A stretch of DNA of 64,000 bases from Cryptomeria japonica (lineage: Eukaryota; Streptophyta; Pinopsida; Cupressales; Cupressaceae): NCBI RefSeq assembly GCF_030272615.1, contig NC_081412.1:26752501-26816500 (forward strand). Direction: 5' to 3'. Numbering within the stretch: position 1 is the first letter of the stretch; each line of letters starts with the position of its first letter. The notes below the pieces were generated by a model that saw nothing but the letters and a program-made list of their open reading frames with translations, was not told the origin of the DNA and searched no databases. The translations under genes and the position numbers were made by a program. Positions 51,109-63,025 of the stretch are shown piece after piece.

Positions 51109-53822
51109 TTGAAAAAAAATTGTGTTTTTAAGGTCAATGATTTAATCAACATTGAAATCATAATTAAATCATCCAATCAATCGAATAAAATTAAAAAATT
51201 AAAAAACATAAAATGGACACTAAAACCCAAAAGAAAACCACGAATTGTTGAAAAAACCCTACGAAATGCCTATATAGTGAGAAACAACCAAAAATTGTAT
51301 GAAAGGGATTCAAGAAGACGCAATGAGTGGACAGAGGTCTACGAATTTGGGAAGTATGACGAAGGAAGTTCTTTGAATTTGGTGAGACCTCCAGAGCCAC
51401 ATATTTGAAGGAAGTATGTTATCTTTTCTATTGCATTGAAGAAGAGCCTCTAAACATTTGTTTTTCTAAATGTAGATTAGGTAGCATATTTTTCCAATAA
51501 ATATAGCGTAGATTGGTTAGTAAAATCATAGCAACATTAATCATTTACAAATTATGTTTATCAATAGTTCTACCAATGTTATATATATTTAAAATAATTA
51601 AGTCTGAGTTCTAGCCTGTGTTTACTAATCTTTGAAACTATGCCTTGCAGATGTCTCATATCAAGCAAAGTAGTCTCTTGATGGGATTGTTAAGATGAAG
51701 GCCAAAAAGGAGAGAAATAGGGTTGAACCAGGTTCTAGTTCTATAGATGCTAGGATGAATTGTTTGGGTGAGGAGGATGGTGAAGATAAGGGTTTTACCT
51801 AGAATCTGGGTCACTACCTTCTTCTATAGCACACAGACTAAACACAAGTGGAGGAAACATTAATGATTTCTTCCAACCTCGTACTAAACTAATATCATAA
51901 ACCACTTTGGAGAGTACTGGATGGAGGAAAACGATCCATGAAAAATCAAATAAGGTAATTGGTAATTTTTGGTACTCCTCTAGCTTGTCATTCCATGCTT
52001 CTAGATCTCCATATTGGCAAGCTATGGAAAATGCTATTGTAGTTAGAGGTTTTGGGTTTCAACCCCCATATTATGAGTCATTGAGGGTTGGTATGCTAAA
52101 AAATGCAGTATGAGATGTTGAAGATGTTGTTAAAGAGAATCAGTTATAATGTGCCATTACTAGTTGCAACATATTGTCAGATGGTTGGACAAATAGAAGG
52201 AACCAAACCCTCATTAACTTCCTTGTCTCTTGTGAGATTGGAACTTTTTTTTTAAATATGTGGATGCATCTAATGTAATCAAATCTGTAGCTACATTGTT
52301 TGAGATGTATGACATGGTAGTTACTAATGTACGGCCACAAAATGTGGTTCAAATTATCACAGAAAATGTTGTTGCTGGGAGACTTATGACAGATAAATAC
52401 CCCTCTATGTTTTTTACACCATGTGCAACAGATTGCCTTGATCTAACCTTAGAGAATATTGAAAAAAGTAAATGGTTAAGGAGGCATTTCAAAAGGCTCA
52501 CAAAGTTACCAAATTTATTTATGATCACATGAGGATTTTGTCTTAAATGCACTCTTTCACATGAGGCAAGGAGTTAGCTCGACCAGGGGTGACAAGATTT
52601 GCAACACACTTCCTTGCATTCCAGAAACTATGTGAACAAAAAAGTAATTTGATGTGAATGTTTGTTTCAATTGGGTGGATGGAGTCTAGCTTCTCAAATC
52701 AATCAAATGGCATAGCAATGGTAGAGTACATGTAGTCTACCATCTTTGAAGAATAGATTGAACAAATTGTAAAATTTTAGAGCCTTCGGTAAAAGTCTTG
52801 CAACTAGTGGATGGGGAAAAATCTCTCATGGAATATGTGTATCAGGTTATGGATAGGGATAAGGAAGTGATAAGGAGTAAGATGGCAAATAAAAGGGAGA
52901 GGTATATGTCATTGTGGGACATAATTGATAAGGGATGGACAAATGCACTCTCCTCGCTGTGTTGCGGGATACTTTCTCAATCCATCGTTATTCTACAAGA
53001 CTCCATTCATGGATATTTACGTTGAGATCAAACAAGGCTTCTTCAAGTGCATGGACACAATATTTCCAAACCAAGATAAATTTAATGCAGCTATGTCAGA
53101 GTTAGAAATGTACAAGGAGGCTAGGGTTTTTCTCTCTTCTAGGGATGCCATGGAATGTAGAAAGACCTTTCAGCTAGGTAGAATCTATAAAATTTTGACA
53201 ATCTCTTTATTTTTCCAACATGGTCATTGGATTTGTTAATATTTTAAGATATTCTTACAATATCATCCCCATATAATGTGTTTTTTAGCTCAATTGCAGG
53301 CTTCTTTTAGTGACGAATTAACAAATTTTAGGTGGATGGCAATGCACATTTTTAGCCAACCATGCAGCTCATACACTTATGAGCATAATTGGAGTGTTTT
53401 TGAACATACACATTCCAATAAACGCAACCGCCTAACACAACAATAGATGAATGACTTGGTTTTTGTTCACCACAACCTCTGCTTGAAGCTAAATAAAACT
53501 CAAGGTAAGAATATTAATATATACTTTTATTTAGTTGAAATTGAATTCATTGTGTTTTTCAATTGTAAGGAAAAGACTAATTTCTCAATGGGCAAAATCT
53601 AGAATTATTGAGGAAGACAAGCCAATTGACCTCGATGAGATAGATCTAGAGTCTGAGTGGATTGCTGTTGTTCTTATTGTTGTTGTTGATGATGATGATA
53701 CTCCGCTTGAGCCTGAAAAAATTGATCTCGTGAGCATGGCCAACATGGATCTTGAATGGATTGAACAAGTTAGGATAGTCTCTCACCTGGGAGCTTCATT
53801 ATCAAGGCCTCCTACCCTCTAG
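51109..53822 (+). pseudogene. hAT transposase pseudogene (DUF659 and hAT dimerisation domain)
   Basis: Order on the plus strand: a basic block of unclear identity (51109-51408); the start of the DUF659 part (ITSCNILSDGWTNRRNQTL near 52160); VDASNVIKSVATLFEMYDMV and FFTPCATDCLDLTLENIEKS (52260-52480), the family form being TPCAAHCIDLMLEDI; a spacer with LVDGEKSLMEYVYQVMDRDK (52800); NPSLFYK and IEVKQGF-type text; and the dimerisation region NWSVFEHTHSNKRNRL and NDLVFVHHNL (53370-53480). An acidic end runs to 53822. Several frameshifts and stops make it inactive. hAT transposases cut and paste; 8-bp target duplications and inverted ends were not found. Confidence 0.8.
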
Positions 53823-56266
53823 CATGTCATTTCAACTACAATTGATTTTTTTAAATTTAGTACTTAGTATAATTTTGGCTTTGTAAAATTCCACAAACTA
53901 TATTGTAATCGATATTTTGAAAACTGTCACTATCTAGATATTATTTATGTTGTGGTATTTTTTATGCAGTGTAATCAATTATGTGAATATAAACAACGAA
54001 AAATATATCCTCTACAATTACTGTGTTGAAGTCTCTATTTTATTTTCCTACAATATCTCTACGCTATTAAAATACCCTTAAATATATTAAAAAGGTAGTT
54101 TTTGATTGTTTATATGTAATTTTTATGTCTTTTTGTTCATATTTTTTCTTGATTTTTTCAAAAAAATCTTCTACTTTTGTTTTGTTGATTAATTCCCCAG
54201 ATGATTAACGCTTATATGCTTACAACTATTTTTATCACTCTTATAAAACTTATGACCTCTTCTTCAACATCATTCTAAATAACCATTTTTTTCGTGTAGC
54301 CACTTCTTCCTCTTCTTCAACATCATTCTCAATAACCATTTGTTTCTCTATCACAATGTCAATATAGGTCTTTCTTTCTTTTCTCCTCCTCTTTTGAGGA
54401 GAGTGATTTTTTATTTATTTTGGGTTAAAGAAGTTTGCCACATTTTAAAATAGTATTAGTCACATTTCTATTTCTTTATCTTGTGGCATGACCCTGCACG
54501 AATCTTCTAGGTATGACCTTGCATGGATCTTGTAGTGAAAATATTCATTGCTCAATATATAGTGAATGTTGCATAGCTTTCTTAACTATAAAAGGTTCCA
54601 ACAAATGAACATCTTACTTAGTTTTCTCATTAAGTTTGTTGATGTAGAATTTGAATCTTTAATAAGGTGTTGCATCTTATATTTAAATTGCCAACACCAT
54701 ATGCTCAATATCAGATTAAGATAAAAAAATAAAAAACAATTCAAATTTTCCAATTGAGTGAAATGATTTCCCTTCCATGGTTTCTTATTGTGGATTTCTA
54801 AGTCACTAGTAAATTCCTTCCAACCAAGTACCTACTTTGCTTGTCACCATGTTCCATTTTCTAGTATATCATAAACCCAAAAATATTATTCTACGAGAAT
54901 TATCCATGAAGTTACATTTTTCTATTGAAACTTAAATCAAAAAAAAAATTGTAGGTTTAATTTTGAAGCTTGAAAATTTTTCCCTATTCAAATTGATTTT
55001 ATTTTTTTGTTGTTACACTCACCTAAGGGAGTTAGTTGGTAATTAAATTTTTACTATAGTTCTTGTTTAAATCCACCCAAATGCCCATTTAAACATATTA
55101 CAAATGGGTTAAAAAATATTTTATAAATTTGTGAGGGTTTCACATCCCAGTATAATTTGTTCCATGACTTTAGGTGGTTGATAATTAATATAATTATTAG
55201 ACTTATTATTTACAAAGAAAAAACTAATTTGTGTAGAAGATTACATGGATTTTGTTATTTTTTATTTTTTGAATTCTAAATTTATATTAGATATGGGGGA
55301 AAAGTTTATAGAGAAAGTTGGAATTATCAATGTATAAAATGTGAATTATAACTTTAATTCGATGTCTCTTCTTTGACCAATATTTGACCACTAATTTATA
55401 TAAAAAACATTTCCTCTAATTAAAAACTATAAATAATTAACCCTATCTAATTTTTCAAGAGATTGTCACAAATGCTAAAAACTAAAAAAATTCTATAAAA
55501 ATGTGGCCTATAGAGCAATTTAATGAAAGATCATCAACTAACAATAAAAATATTAAAAGAATCATAGAAAGCTAAAAAATTATTATAACTTCTTCATATA
55601 TTTACTTCAGATGATGAAAAATGTAGTCAAATTCACAATGGTTTGTAAGTTATGGTAAAAACATAATTCTTGACCCTAGTCACCACCCTATTACCACTTC
55701 TTGGAATTTTTTTTTGAAATAAGAATCAAACCACTTCAAGGAGGTGACCTTAAAAAAAAGAACATGAGATATTATGAAATTAATCTTACAACTTATAATG
55801 GTTTGGAAGAGTATTTATCTTCCTTACTTTATTGTCCTAAATAATTAATTAGAGGTAATTAATGGAAATATTAAGGTTAGTGTAAGGAGCTAACTTTAAT
55901 TGGTTAAATAATTAGAATTTTGTTATGGAAACTCAAGTTTAGATCTACATATGGACATCAAATTTGGAATTCTAAATGGTGTCTTTTGGTCTTTCCATAG
56001 TTGGCTTTTAATGTATCTATCAAATTTATAAATTAAGTAGGTATGGAAGTAGTGACTCTTGGTATTCCATAAATAATTTCATGTGTTTCTAATAAGTTAT
56101 CACAAGATCTTGTACTGGTCTCACATAGATGTTCATTTTAGTAGAATATTTATAAATTTTATTCAACAGGAATAAATCAAGATTGAACATGTCAGGAGTG
56201 CTTAACTTATTATATTGAAAAAGATGAATATTAGAGACAATAAAAAATTACTCCACATTTATAATT
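53823..56266. other. No gene recognised
   Basis: AT-rich. On the minus strand near 54400-54300 there is a short acidic reading (ENDVEEEEEVAT) of the kind found in Copia integrase-RT linkers, too short to call. Nothing else was seen. Confidence 0.4.
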
Positions 56267-56336
56267 ATGTATGTATGTATGTATGTATGTATGTATGTAT
56301 GTATGTATGTATGTATGTGTGCGTGTATGTATGTAT
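56267..56336 (+). repeat. (TATG)n microsatellite
   Basis: About 17 units, with one GTGTGCG interruption near the right end. Confidence 0.97.
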
Positions 56337-56489
56337 AATATATTTTAAATTAGTAAAGTAAATTACTAGTATATGTTCATATGTATAAAATATTTTTTTT
56401 TAAAAGTGGATAAAATAAAATCACATAATAAAAAATAATACAAAATTTAGATAAAATTTAAACCAAAACTTAGAAATGTATCATGTTGA

Positions 56490-57542
56490 TGTTAGGCCCA
56501 ATATGGAAAGTTAATGAACTGAGAGGGGAGGGGTGAATCAATACTTCAAAACATTTCTTCAATAATAACTTTACTGTTTTGCATAAACTGAATAGTGCAG
56601 TAACATAATATAAAGCTAAAACAAATAGATAACAATCATACATGATTCACTCCATAACACATATATTTTGGTTACGCAGAAACTCTTGGTTAGAGAGAAA
56701 AACTGCGGTGGGGATGGCACCCACAACTTCACTACTGCAATAATAAAGGTTGCCCGGTTAGAGCTACATGTTTAGCTATTTCTGATAGCTTACCCTGTTA
56801 GGAGTATCAAGATTTGTTAGATCTACCTTGCTAAAGGATTTTACAACACTTAATCTAAATGTTGCACCAGGTTAGAGGCTTTATAATTTATAGACTTGAT
56901 TAGAGTCTTTTACCATGTTAAAGGTTTTTCTTACAACTTCAAAATATTACAATAAAATCATTACAAATATCTGAAACTTTACATCTGGAATGTTATAGCA
57001 AATCCTATGTGCTCAAAATAAGATTCCCTTGCTTATAGCATACCTCGGTAACCCATATAGTAACTTGGTAAACCCTTCTGTCATGTACATGTATATATCT
57101 GATCTTAATCCATGTTGTATAAATATATCTCTTATGTCGGTGATCCATTCATTGCTTCGATCTTACAAATATATTTTATCAAATGAATAATCATGCAAAA
57201 TATTTCATTGGTTAGATGACCTCAAAATCATACACAATCTTTAAGTGCAATTTCCAATGTGATAACGGTTCTATGTGCCTCGATCTTGTAACACGTTTTC
57301 ATATGTATGTCCAGGTTCAATGAATCTGGTAACACATTTCACTCGGTGTGTCATCTTTGTTGCTCGGTAGACATGGAATGATACTCGATAGACAGCTCGG
57401 TGTACACTACGCTCTGAGACTACTTTCTTCTATAACTGACTGGACTATGCATACCGACTGAATATTTTGGTAGTAGTAACAGACTAGAGTATATAGAATA
57501 ACTTTGAAGATAAAACTAATGGCAACTTGATAAGTAGTAACA
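56490..57542 (-). repeat. 3' LTR (1,053 bp, full length apart from one gap)
   Basis: TGTTA at one end and TAACA at the other (minus strand). Compared with the 5' LTR it lacks about 125 bp near 57080 (between CCCTT and CTGTCATG). It carries the R/U5-like words and the TTCACCCCTCCCCTCTCAG end also seen at 8115-8140. Confidence 0.85.
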
Positions 57543-57556
57543 ATCTCCCCTTTTGA
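57543..57556 (-). promoter_or_regulatory. Polypurine tract
   Basis: TCAAAAGGGGAGAT on the minus strand, directly before the TG of the 3' LTR. This is the usual plus-strand primer position of LTR elements and fixes the orientation of the element as minus. Confidence 0.75.
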
Positions 57557-57779
57557 CATTAGTTGAGATGTTTGACAAAAACTAATTTCAAAGTTATAAC
57601 TCAACAATCTATATACTTGCAAAATTTGACTATACTAACAGTATATACAATAGTCAATGAAATAGTAAATCCAGATATACTCCCCTTATCAATATACTGT
57701 ACAAAACTTCTGAAATAGTAAATCTAGATATACTCCCCTAATACTGTATCACTCCTCCTTTTTTGATAAAAATTAAAAT

Positions 57780-60700
57780 TTAGTTACCATTCGGTGGTGG
57801 CAACTGATCAAAAATGGATTTGTACTTGGTCCGTGCTTCGGTGAGAGCGATAGAGAGTGCATCCTTTACACTGTCCATTAAAGAATTATGCACTTGAATA
57901 TCAGCCAATAATGATATTAAGCCATCTAGAGTGCTTCCCTCTGGTGTAGTAGACAAGTATGTGGCTCGGTTGATCTGTTCTTGGACGGATGAAAGATGAG
58001 GAAGGAATAATGTCTGAAGTGTCATTATGTCCATCCTGATCTTGTGTTCTTCATTTCTGAGGTCCAATTGTTGAGCCATGAGCTATTGTAGCTTTGTATA
58101 GAAATTCTAAACTGAATTGAACTTTGTGGTCAACTTATTTGAGAGATCGGTGATCTCTTTCTCAATTGCCTCTATTTTATTTTTTATGTCGTTAATGAAT
58201 AAAGAAAATGTACAGAGTTTCTGAAATAAATAAAGAATGTGCTTGAGTTGAGGAGTCAACTCAGCAATAAATTTGACAAGTTTAACTTTGCTAATAGCTA
58301 TCACTTTCTGTACCTCTTCTATCATTTTTGCAGTGAGTTCCTTGTCTTTTAGCTTGCTCAAATATTTCGATGCATCTACTCTAGATGTCTCTATCTTTGT
58401 TAGGAGTTCATCCAGTTGAATGTGGATGGTTGCATCTATTGACACTGTAGCTTCAGGTAGCATATCTATTAAGAGTGCTTTCACCTTCTAAAGTACATTA
58501 TTCTTCTTTTGAATCACCATTTGCTTCTCTTGTTCGGCCTTTGCTTTGCATAGTTCACCGAAATCAATGAGTGCTTGCCCCTTTAATTTTGATATGTCTA
58601 CATTGGGCAACACTATTGGTTTTGACAAATCAACTTTTAAACTATGTTGTTTCATCTTCTTTTCTTTACCTTTCACCAATGGAAATAAGACAATGGCTTG
58701 TGAGGCTTGATGAACCTCGGTAGGTTGCTCAGTAGAGGCAACACTTTGGTCCGTTTCTTATGCCTCTCTAGAGTCCTTTGGTGTCTCGGTACTCGGTGTC
58801 TCAGTTACAACATTTTCAGTGCTAGAAGGTGCTTGAGATGTCTGTTCTTGAGTAGTACCTTCTCCTGCTGTAGACTTGTGACTTTCGGTGTCTTGATCTA
58901 TATCCTAAGGGGTTTCAGTTGAGATAGGTTGATTGACCGGAGGATAAGGCTGAACTTGTTCCAAGACTCATTCGCTGGATACAAGTTTTGCATATGCATT
59001 GCCTTCTATCATTTCTTGTTCTGGTGCCTTTGTATCCATGATATCTTCATCTATTTGAAAGGTGTCAACAGGGTCTTGCTTGGAAACATCAGGATCTTGC
59101 TCGGTGACATCAACAATTTCAACTTCAACTTGCTCACCAACATCCTTGATTTTAAAGATTTCCTACCACTTTGCTTTTGTCTCATTTTCTACTTCAATAT
59201 ACAGCCCATCCATCAGTTTCAAGGCTCTTTGTTTGATGAGAAACTTTGAGTTGTAGGTTGTCAAATGTTCTTTTATTTCAGCTACTGACATGTCAAGAAA
59301 GAGATGTACTAGACGTCTTTCTTTGATGTGTTTCTCTGAGTCCATTGCATACTTCCACCTATTGTCAATATGTAAATATAATTTATTTGGAAGTGACTTA
59401 GATAGTTCCAATGGAGCTAATTAGAATTTTAGAAGTGTGCAGATGACAGCTTCTTCAATTTGTCTCTTTTCATCATTATTTCTGGTTTCATACTTGACAT
59501 ATCTGAATGATCCAAATCCGCCATATTCTTTCAGATTAGCACAAAATTTTTCAACACTATGTACATTTACCTTCTTGCTCTTGACAATCTGAAATTTGCT
59601 TGCATCCTCAGATTCGGTGTCACTAGACTCTTTTGCCAAAATGAGTCTCCAAGTAGTTTTCTTGTAAGTTTTTGTTACCTTAGGAACAATAACACTCTTT
59701 GCTTTCTTACTCGGTGAGGCTGCAGATGCTCTAGTGTTAGGTCACTTTGATGTGTCTTGTTTCTTTCTTTTCAACACTTTTCCCTTAGGCAATTTGGTGC
59801 TCAATGTTATAGCTGCCTCTTGGGCTTCAGATTCCTCTTCGGTAATGGCTAAAGTGCCTTTGACAGGTGTGGAGGAAGAGTCTTCTCTGAATTTCTCTGA
59901 TAATGCCTTTATCATCTTTGTTGGCTTTCTTATAGCTTTGGGTACTACAATGCTCATTTTTACTTTTTCCTTCACTTCTTCATAGGTTCCATACCTCATC
60001 TCGGTAGCATGTCTTGGCAATATAAGAAATGCATCAATTTGTTATTGTGTGATGTCAAGATCAATCTCGTAACCCATTGGTGACAAAGATTAAGTTCTTG
60101 GTTCCATAGCATTCACATAACAGTAATCAGTGTCAACTTCAAAACATATGTCATTTTTGTATTTCTCCACTAGTTGGGGTGGAATCCGGTACCTGTTATG
60201 CATTTTCTCTTGAAACCTACCGAAGTAATCATCCATAATATCATTAAGATTATCACCTAACTTCTTCATGAAGTCATTAATTTGATGGGTGATTGGTCGG
60301 TGTAGTTCCCAAACAACTTTACAGACTGATGGAAAGAATTTTTCAAAATAGAAATACATGCATACAAGTAATGATCCAAACTTTAGTGTATTAACTGAGA
60401 TGTTCTTCTTCAGCTTCCTGATGGTGTTCAGATTCTCAAATAGGTTTTTCAGCAACACCTCACAAAGATCAATTTTCATTCCCTTTTTCATAATTTTGTA
60501 TGCTAGGTCTACTGCTGCACAGGGTACATCATTTTCCCTTGCCGATTGGAAGATACAGTGACCTATTACTCTAATGGAAAATTTTAGTTCTTCATCTATG
60601 ACATTGTTCAATTTTAGTCCTCTGCAATCTGATTCCACTTCGGTTAAACTGATCAATTCCTTCTGTGATATCATCTTTTGGGCTCGAGAATGATCATAAA

Positions 60701-61118
60701 TAAGGTAACCGGTAATCAGATGAATGATTTCCTTGGTAATCTTAAATGGTTGCTCTTCTAGCCACATGAAATCATCGTCAACTCTGCTCAGAACAAACCT
60801 GACCCACTGGGGTTTGAACACATGGGGATAGGTTAGGGCTTCAGTTAATCCCTTGATCTTAATGTGCTCATACTTGCTAGTCAATTTACCATCTGTGGAT
60901 AATTCATCATAGGTGTCTTTGATTTCAACATGACCAAGTTCTTCAACACGACATTTGTTGAAGAATCTCACATCCTTGACTAATAACACTCTATCCGGGA
61001 TGAGTGAAAATACAATTTTATCATCCGATTCAGATGCAACTTTGGAAGTTAACGAGTATTTTAGTGAGGGCTTCTCAACATTCTTGACAACAATGGGATC
61101 TTGGATCTTAGGTGCCAT
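57780..61118 (-). pseudogene. Element ORF2, about 1,112 codons, unrecognised, stops only
   Basis: One reading frame runs from ATG (61118, MAPKIQDPIVV) to TAA (57782-57780). It has eleven internal stops (first bases 60092, 60044, 59744, 59423, 59165, 58970, 58907, 58760, 58490, 58109, 58085) and no frameshift that I could find. The N-terminal 340 residues look globular (PHVFKPQWVRFVLSRVDDDF, WLEEQPFKITKEIIHLITGY). A long acidic, Pro/Thr/Glu/Gln-rich linker follows, then a helical C-terminal part with coiled-coil spacing (KNKIEAIEKEITDLSNKLTT). It may relate to the poorly known 'plant transposon protein' or env-like extra frames of some Copia elements; I cannot confirm this. No membrane segment is obvious. 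Confidence 0.7.
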
Positions 61119-61152
61119 TTGTAGATTTCAGATAAAAACTAACAAAAGATCC

Positions 61153-61160
61153 TTAGGGTT
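61153..61160 (-). promoter_or_regulatory. Telo-box (AAACCCTA) just upstream of ORF2
   Basis: AAACCCTA on the minus strand, 35 nt before the ORF2 ATG. In plants this motif is common near transcription starts of highly expressed genes. It could belong to an internal promoter for ORF2; a chance match is possible. Confidence 0.35.
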
Positions 61161-61725
61161 TCAGGATTTTCAAACAGCAAACGCTTCACATGTAGCAGAT
61201 AATAATAACTTGATAAGATCGATAAACCAACTTAACAATGCATTGAGATTGATGTAAATACCTTGAATTTGCTTTGTAGGAGATTTGATCGCCTTAGATT
61301 TGCATTTCTCTGCTCTCTCAAAAACTTGGTAAGTAAAAATGACCTGCGTAAATGCTTTAAGTACATAATATGCCTTATCGGGCTCTGTGCAGGTTAGGTA
61401 AAAAACATTAAATGCACTCGGTTCCACTAAACTTTCTTTCCTTTTTCCGCTTTAACCGAGTAACCAAACTTCCTTCATTTACCAACTTGACAAGTTTTCT
61501 GTATTGTGCTCCAAAAGACTTTGATAGAATTTCAAACTTACTAATACATCTTTAACTATGCAGATTTTAAATTAAGTACATAATAGAATAGGAATTGTTA
61601 AGATTCAACCTTGAGAGAATGCAGTCCCTTCATACCTTTACCAATTAATTTGGAATAGGTGCACCTAACTCGGTAGGTAAGGTGCTTTGTTCATTTGACA
61701 CAATTTCCTTCTTTTTCCGAATCAT

Positions 61726-63000
61726 CTATAATTTGTCTTTTATTTCTTCAGTGCCTTTTCTAGGTTGATCTCTGCAATCTCCAGCCAAGTGTCCAACTTT
61801 GTGACAATGAAAACATGCCATACCAAGATTTCTCCATGATCTTCGGTTGTTCATCCCAAACCTTATAAAGCAGTTGGCACTTATATGTCCATATCTTCCA
61901 CAACATTCACACCATATCCTTGTATTGTAATCCCATGGTACTGCAAAATACTATCGGTAAGGATTTGTGTGAGCTCGGTAACCTCTAGCATTTTCTCGGT
62001 GTGCAGACCACATGTAGTTCTTTTGCTTAAACCAACACTTCTCAGTACTATGTCCATATCTATTGCAGTTTTTACAAAACCCATTGAATTTTGCCTTCTG
62101 ATAATTGTTAACAAACTTTGTCATACATTAATTAGATGTGTGACCATATTTATAGCAGTTGTAACAATAACCATTGGACTTAGTGACATTCGGTTGCTTA
62201 CCTTTTCTGATTTGGCACATATTGGTAGTGTGACCTTGATTTCCACAGTAGTTGCAAATAAGCTTCTTTCTTTTGATTCCAGCTTGCTTTGATGATTCTC
62301 CTCTCTCGGTAGTATGAATTCCCTTCTTGGTAGAGTCTTTTCCTTTGTAACCAAGTCTTGCATCTTTGTTGGGTCTTCTTGTATTCAGTTGCTAATCCAA
62401 CATCTTTGATGCTTCATAACTCTTCTTCAGTGTTTCTTTGGATTTCTTCTCTGTTTCAAGTTCATTGGTCAACCTTGATACTTCAAGTTTCAATGCTTGA
62501 TTCTCACCATCTTTCAGATTTGCTTCATGATGTGCATAGCCTAGTTGATCTGACAGGTTTTGTTGAATTCCAGTCATCCTTGTGATTTCATCACTCTTAT
62601 TAGATACTAAGACTTCAAGATGTTGTTTCTCTCTTTCTAGATCTCTTACTTTATCCTTGATTGTCCTCAATGAATAAAGATTTTCAGTCATCTGTGTGCT
62701 GAAATGTTCATGTTCTCTTTTCATTGCTTTTAGTTGATCAGCCAATGCTTTGTTCTTTTCTTTCAATACTCCAATCATTTCTTTGGTCTATTCAGATATA
62801 CTGTTTTCAGATGATTTCTCAATTTGTTCCACTAACTCTTGAGAGTCCTACAAATCATCAGATAACCTTCTTCTCACTTTCAGAGATTTTTGCATTTGCC
62901 TTTGCATGTCTGCAATCACTTGATTGGCATGATCCATCTCTTCTTGCAGATACACAATCCTCTGAGATTATTTATAGCCTTCCATTGATAAGATCTTTCA
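61726..63000 (-). pseudogene. Element ORF1: coiled coil plus five CCHC zinc knuckles
   Basis: One frame runs from about 63000 (5' part deleted) to TAG at 61728-61726. It has stops at 62970, 62850, 62790, 62394, 62130 and 61953 and no frameshift seen. The first half is a long coiled coil (EEMDHANQVIADMQRQMQ; KALADQLKAMKREHEHFSTQ; EITRMTGIQQNLSDQLGYAH). The second half has five exact CX2CX4HX4C knuckles, at 62256-62215, 62166-62125, 62076-62035, 61911-61870 and 61815-61774. The second knuckle contains a stop (TAA, 62130-62128) just before its last Cys. Retroelement Gag normally carries one or two knuckles for RNA packaging. A Gag-like RNA-binding role is the best guess. The 607 nt after it, up to ORF2, hold no pol motif. 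Confidence 0.75.
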
Positions 63001-63025
63001 CTTTAGGCAATTAAACCCTTTTCCA

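Noticed and set aside
51072-54060. hAT terminal inverted repeats starting CAGGAATCGC at 51072
   Set aside because: No matching reverse complement was found on the right side, and no 8-bp duplication.
57780-61118. Programmed stop-codon readthrough or a changed genetic code as explanation of the many in-frame stops
   Set aside because: All three stop types occur, at many unrelated contexts, in a methylation-prone element; mutational decay is simpler.
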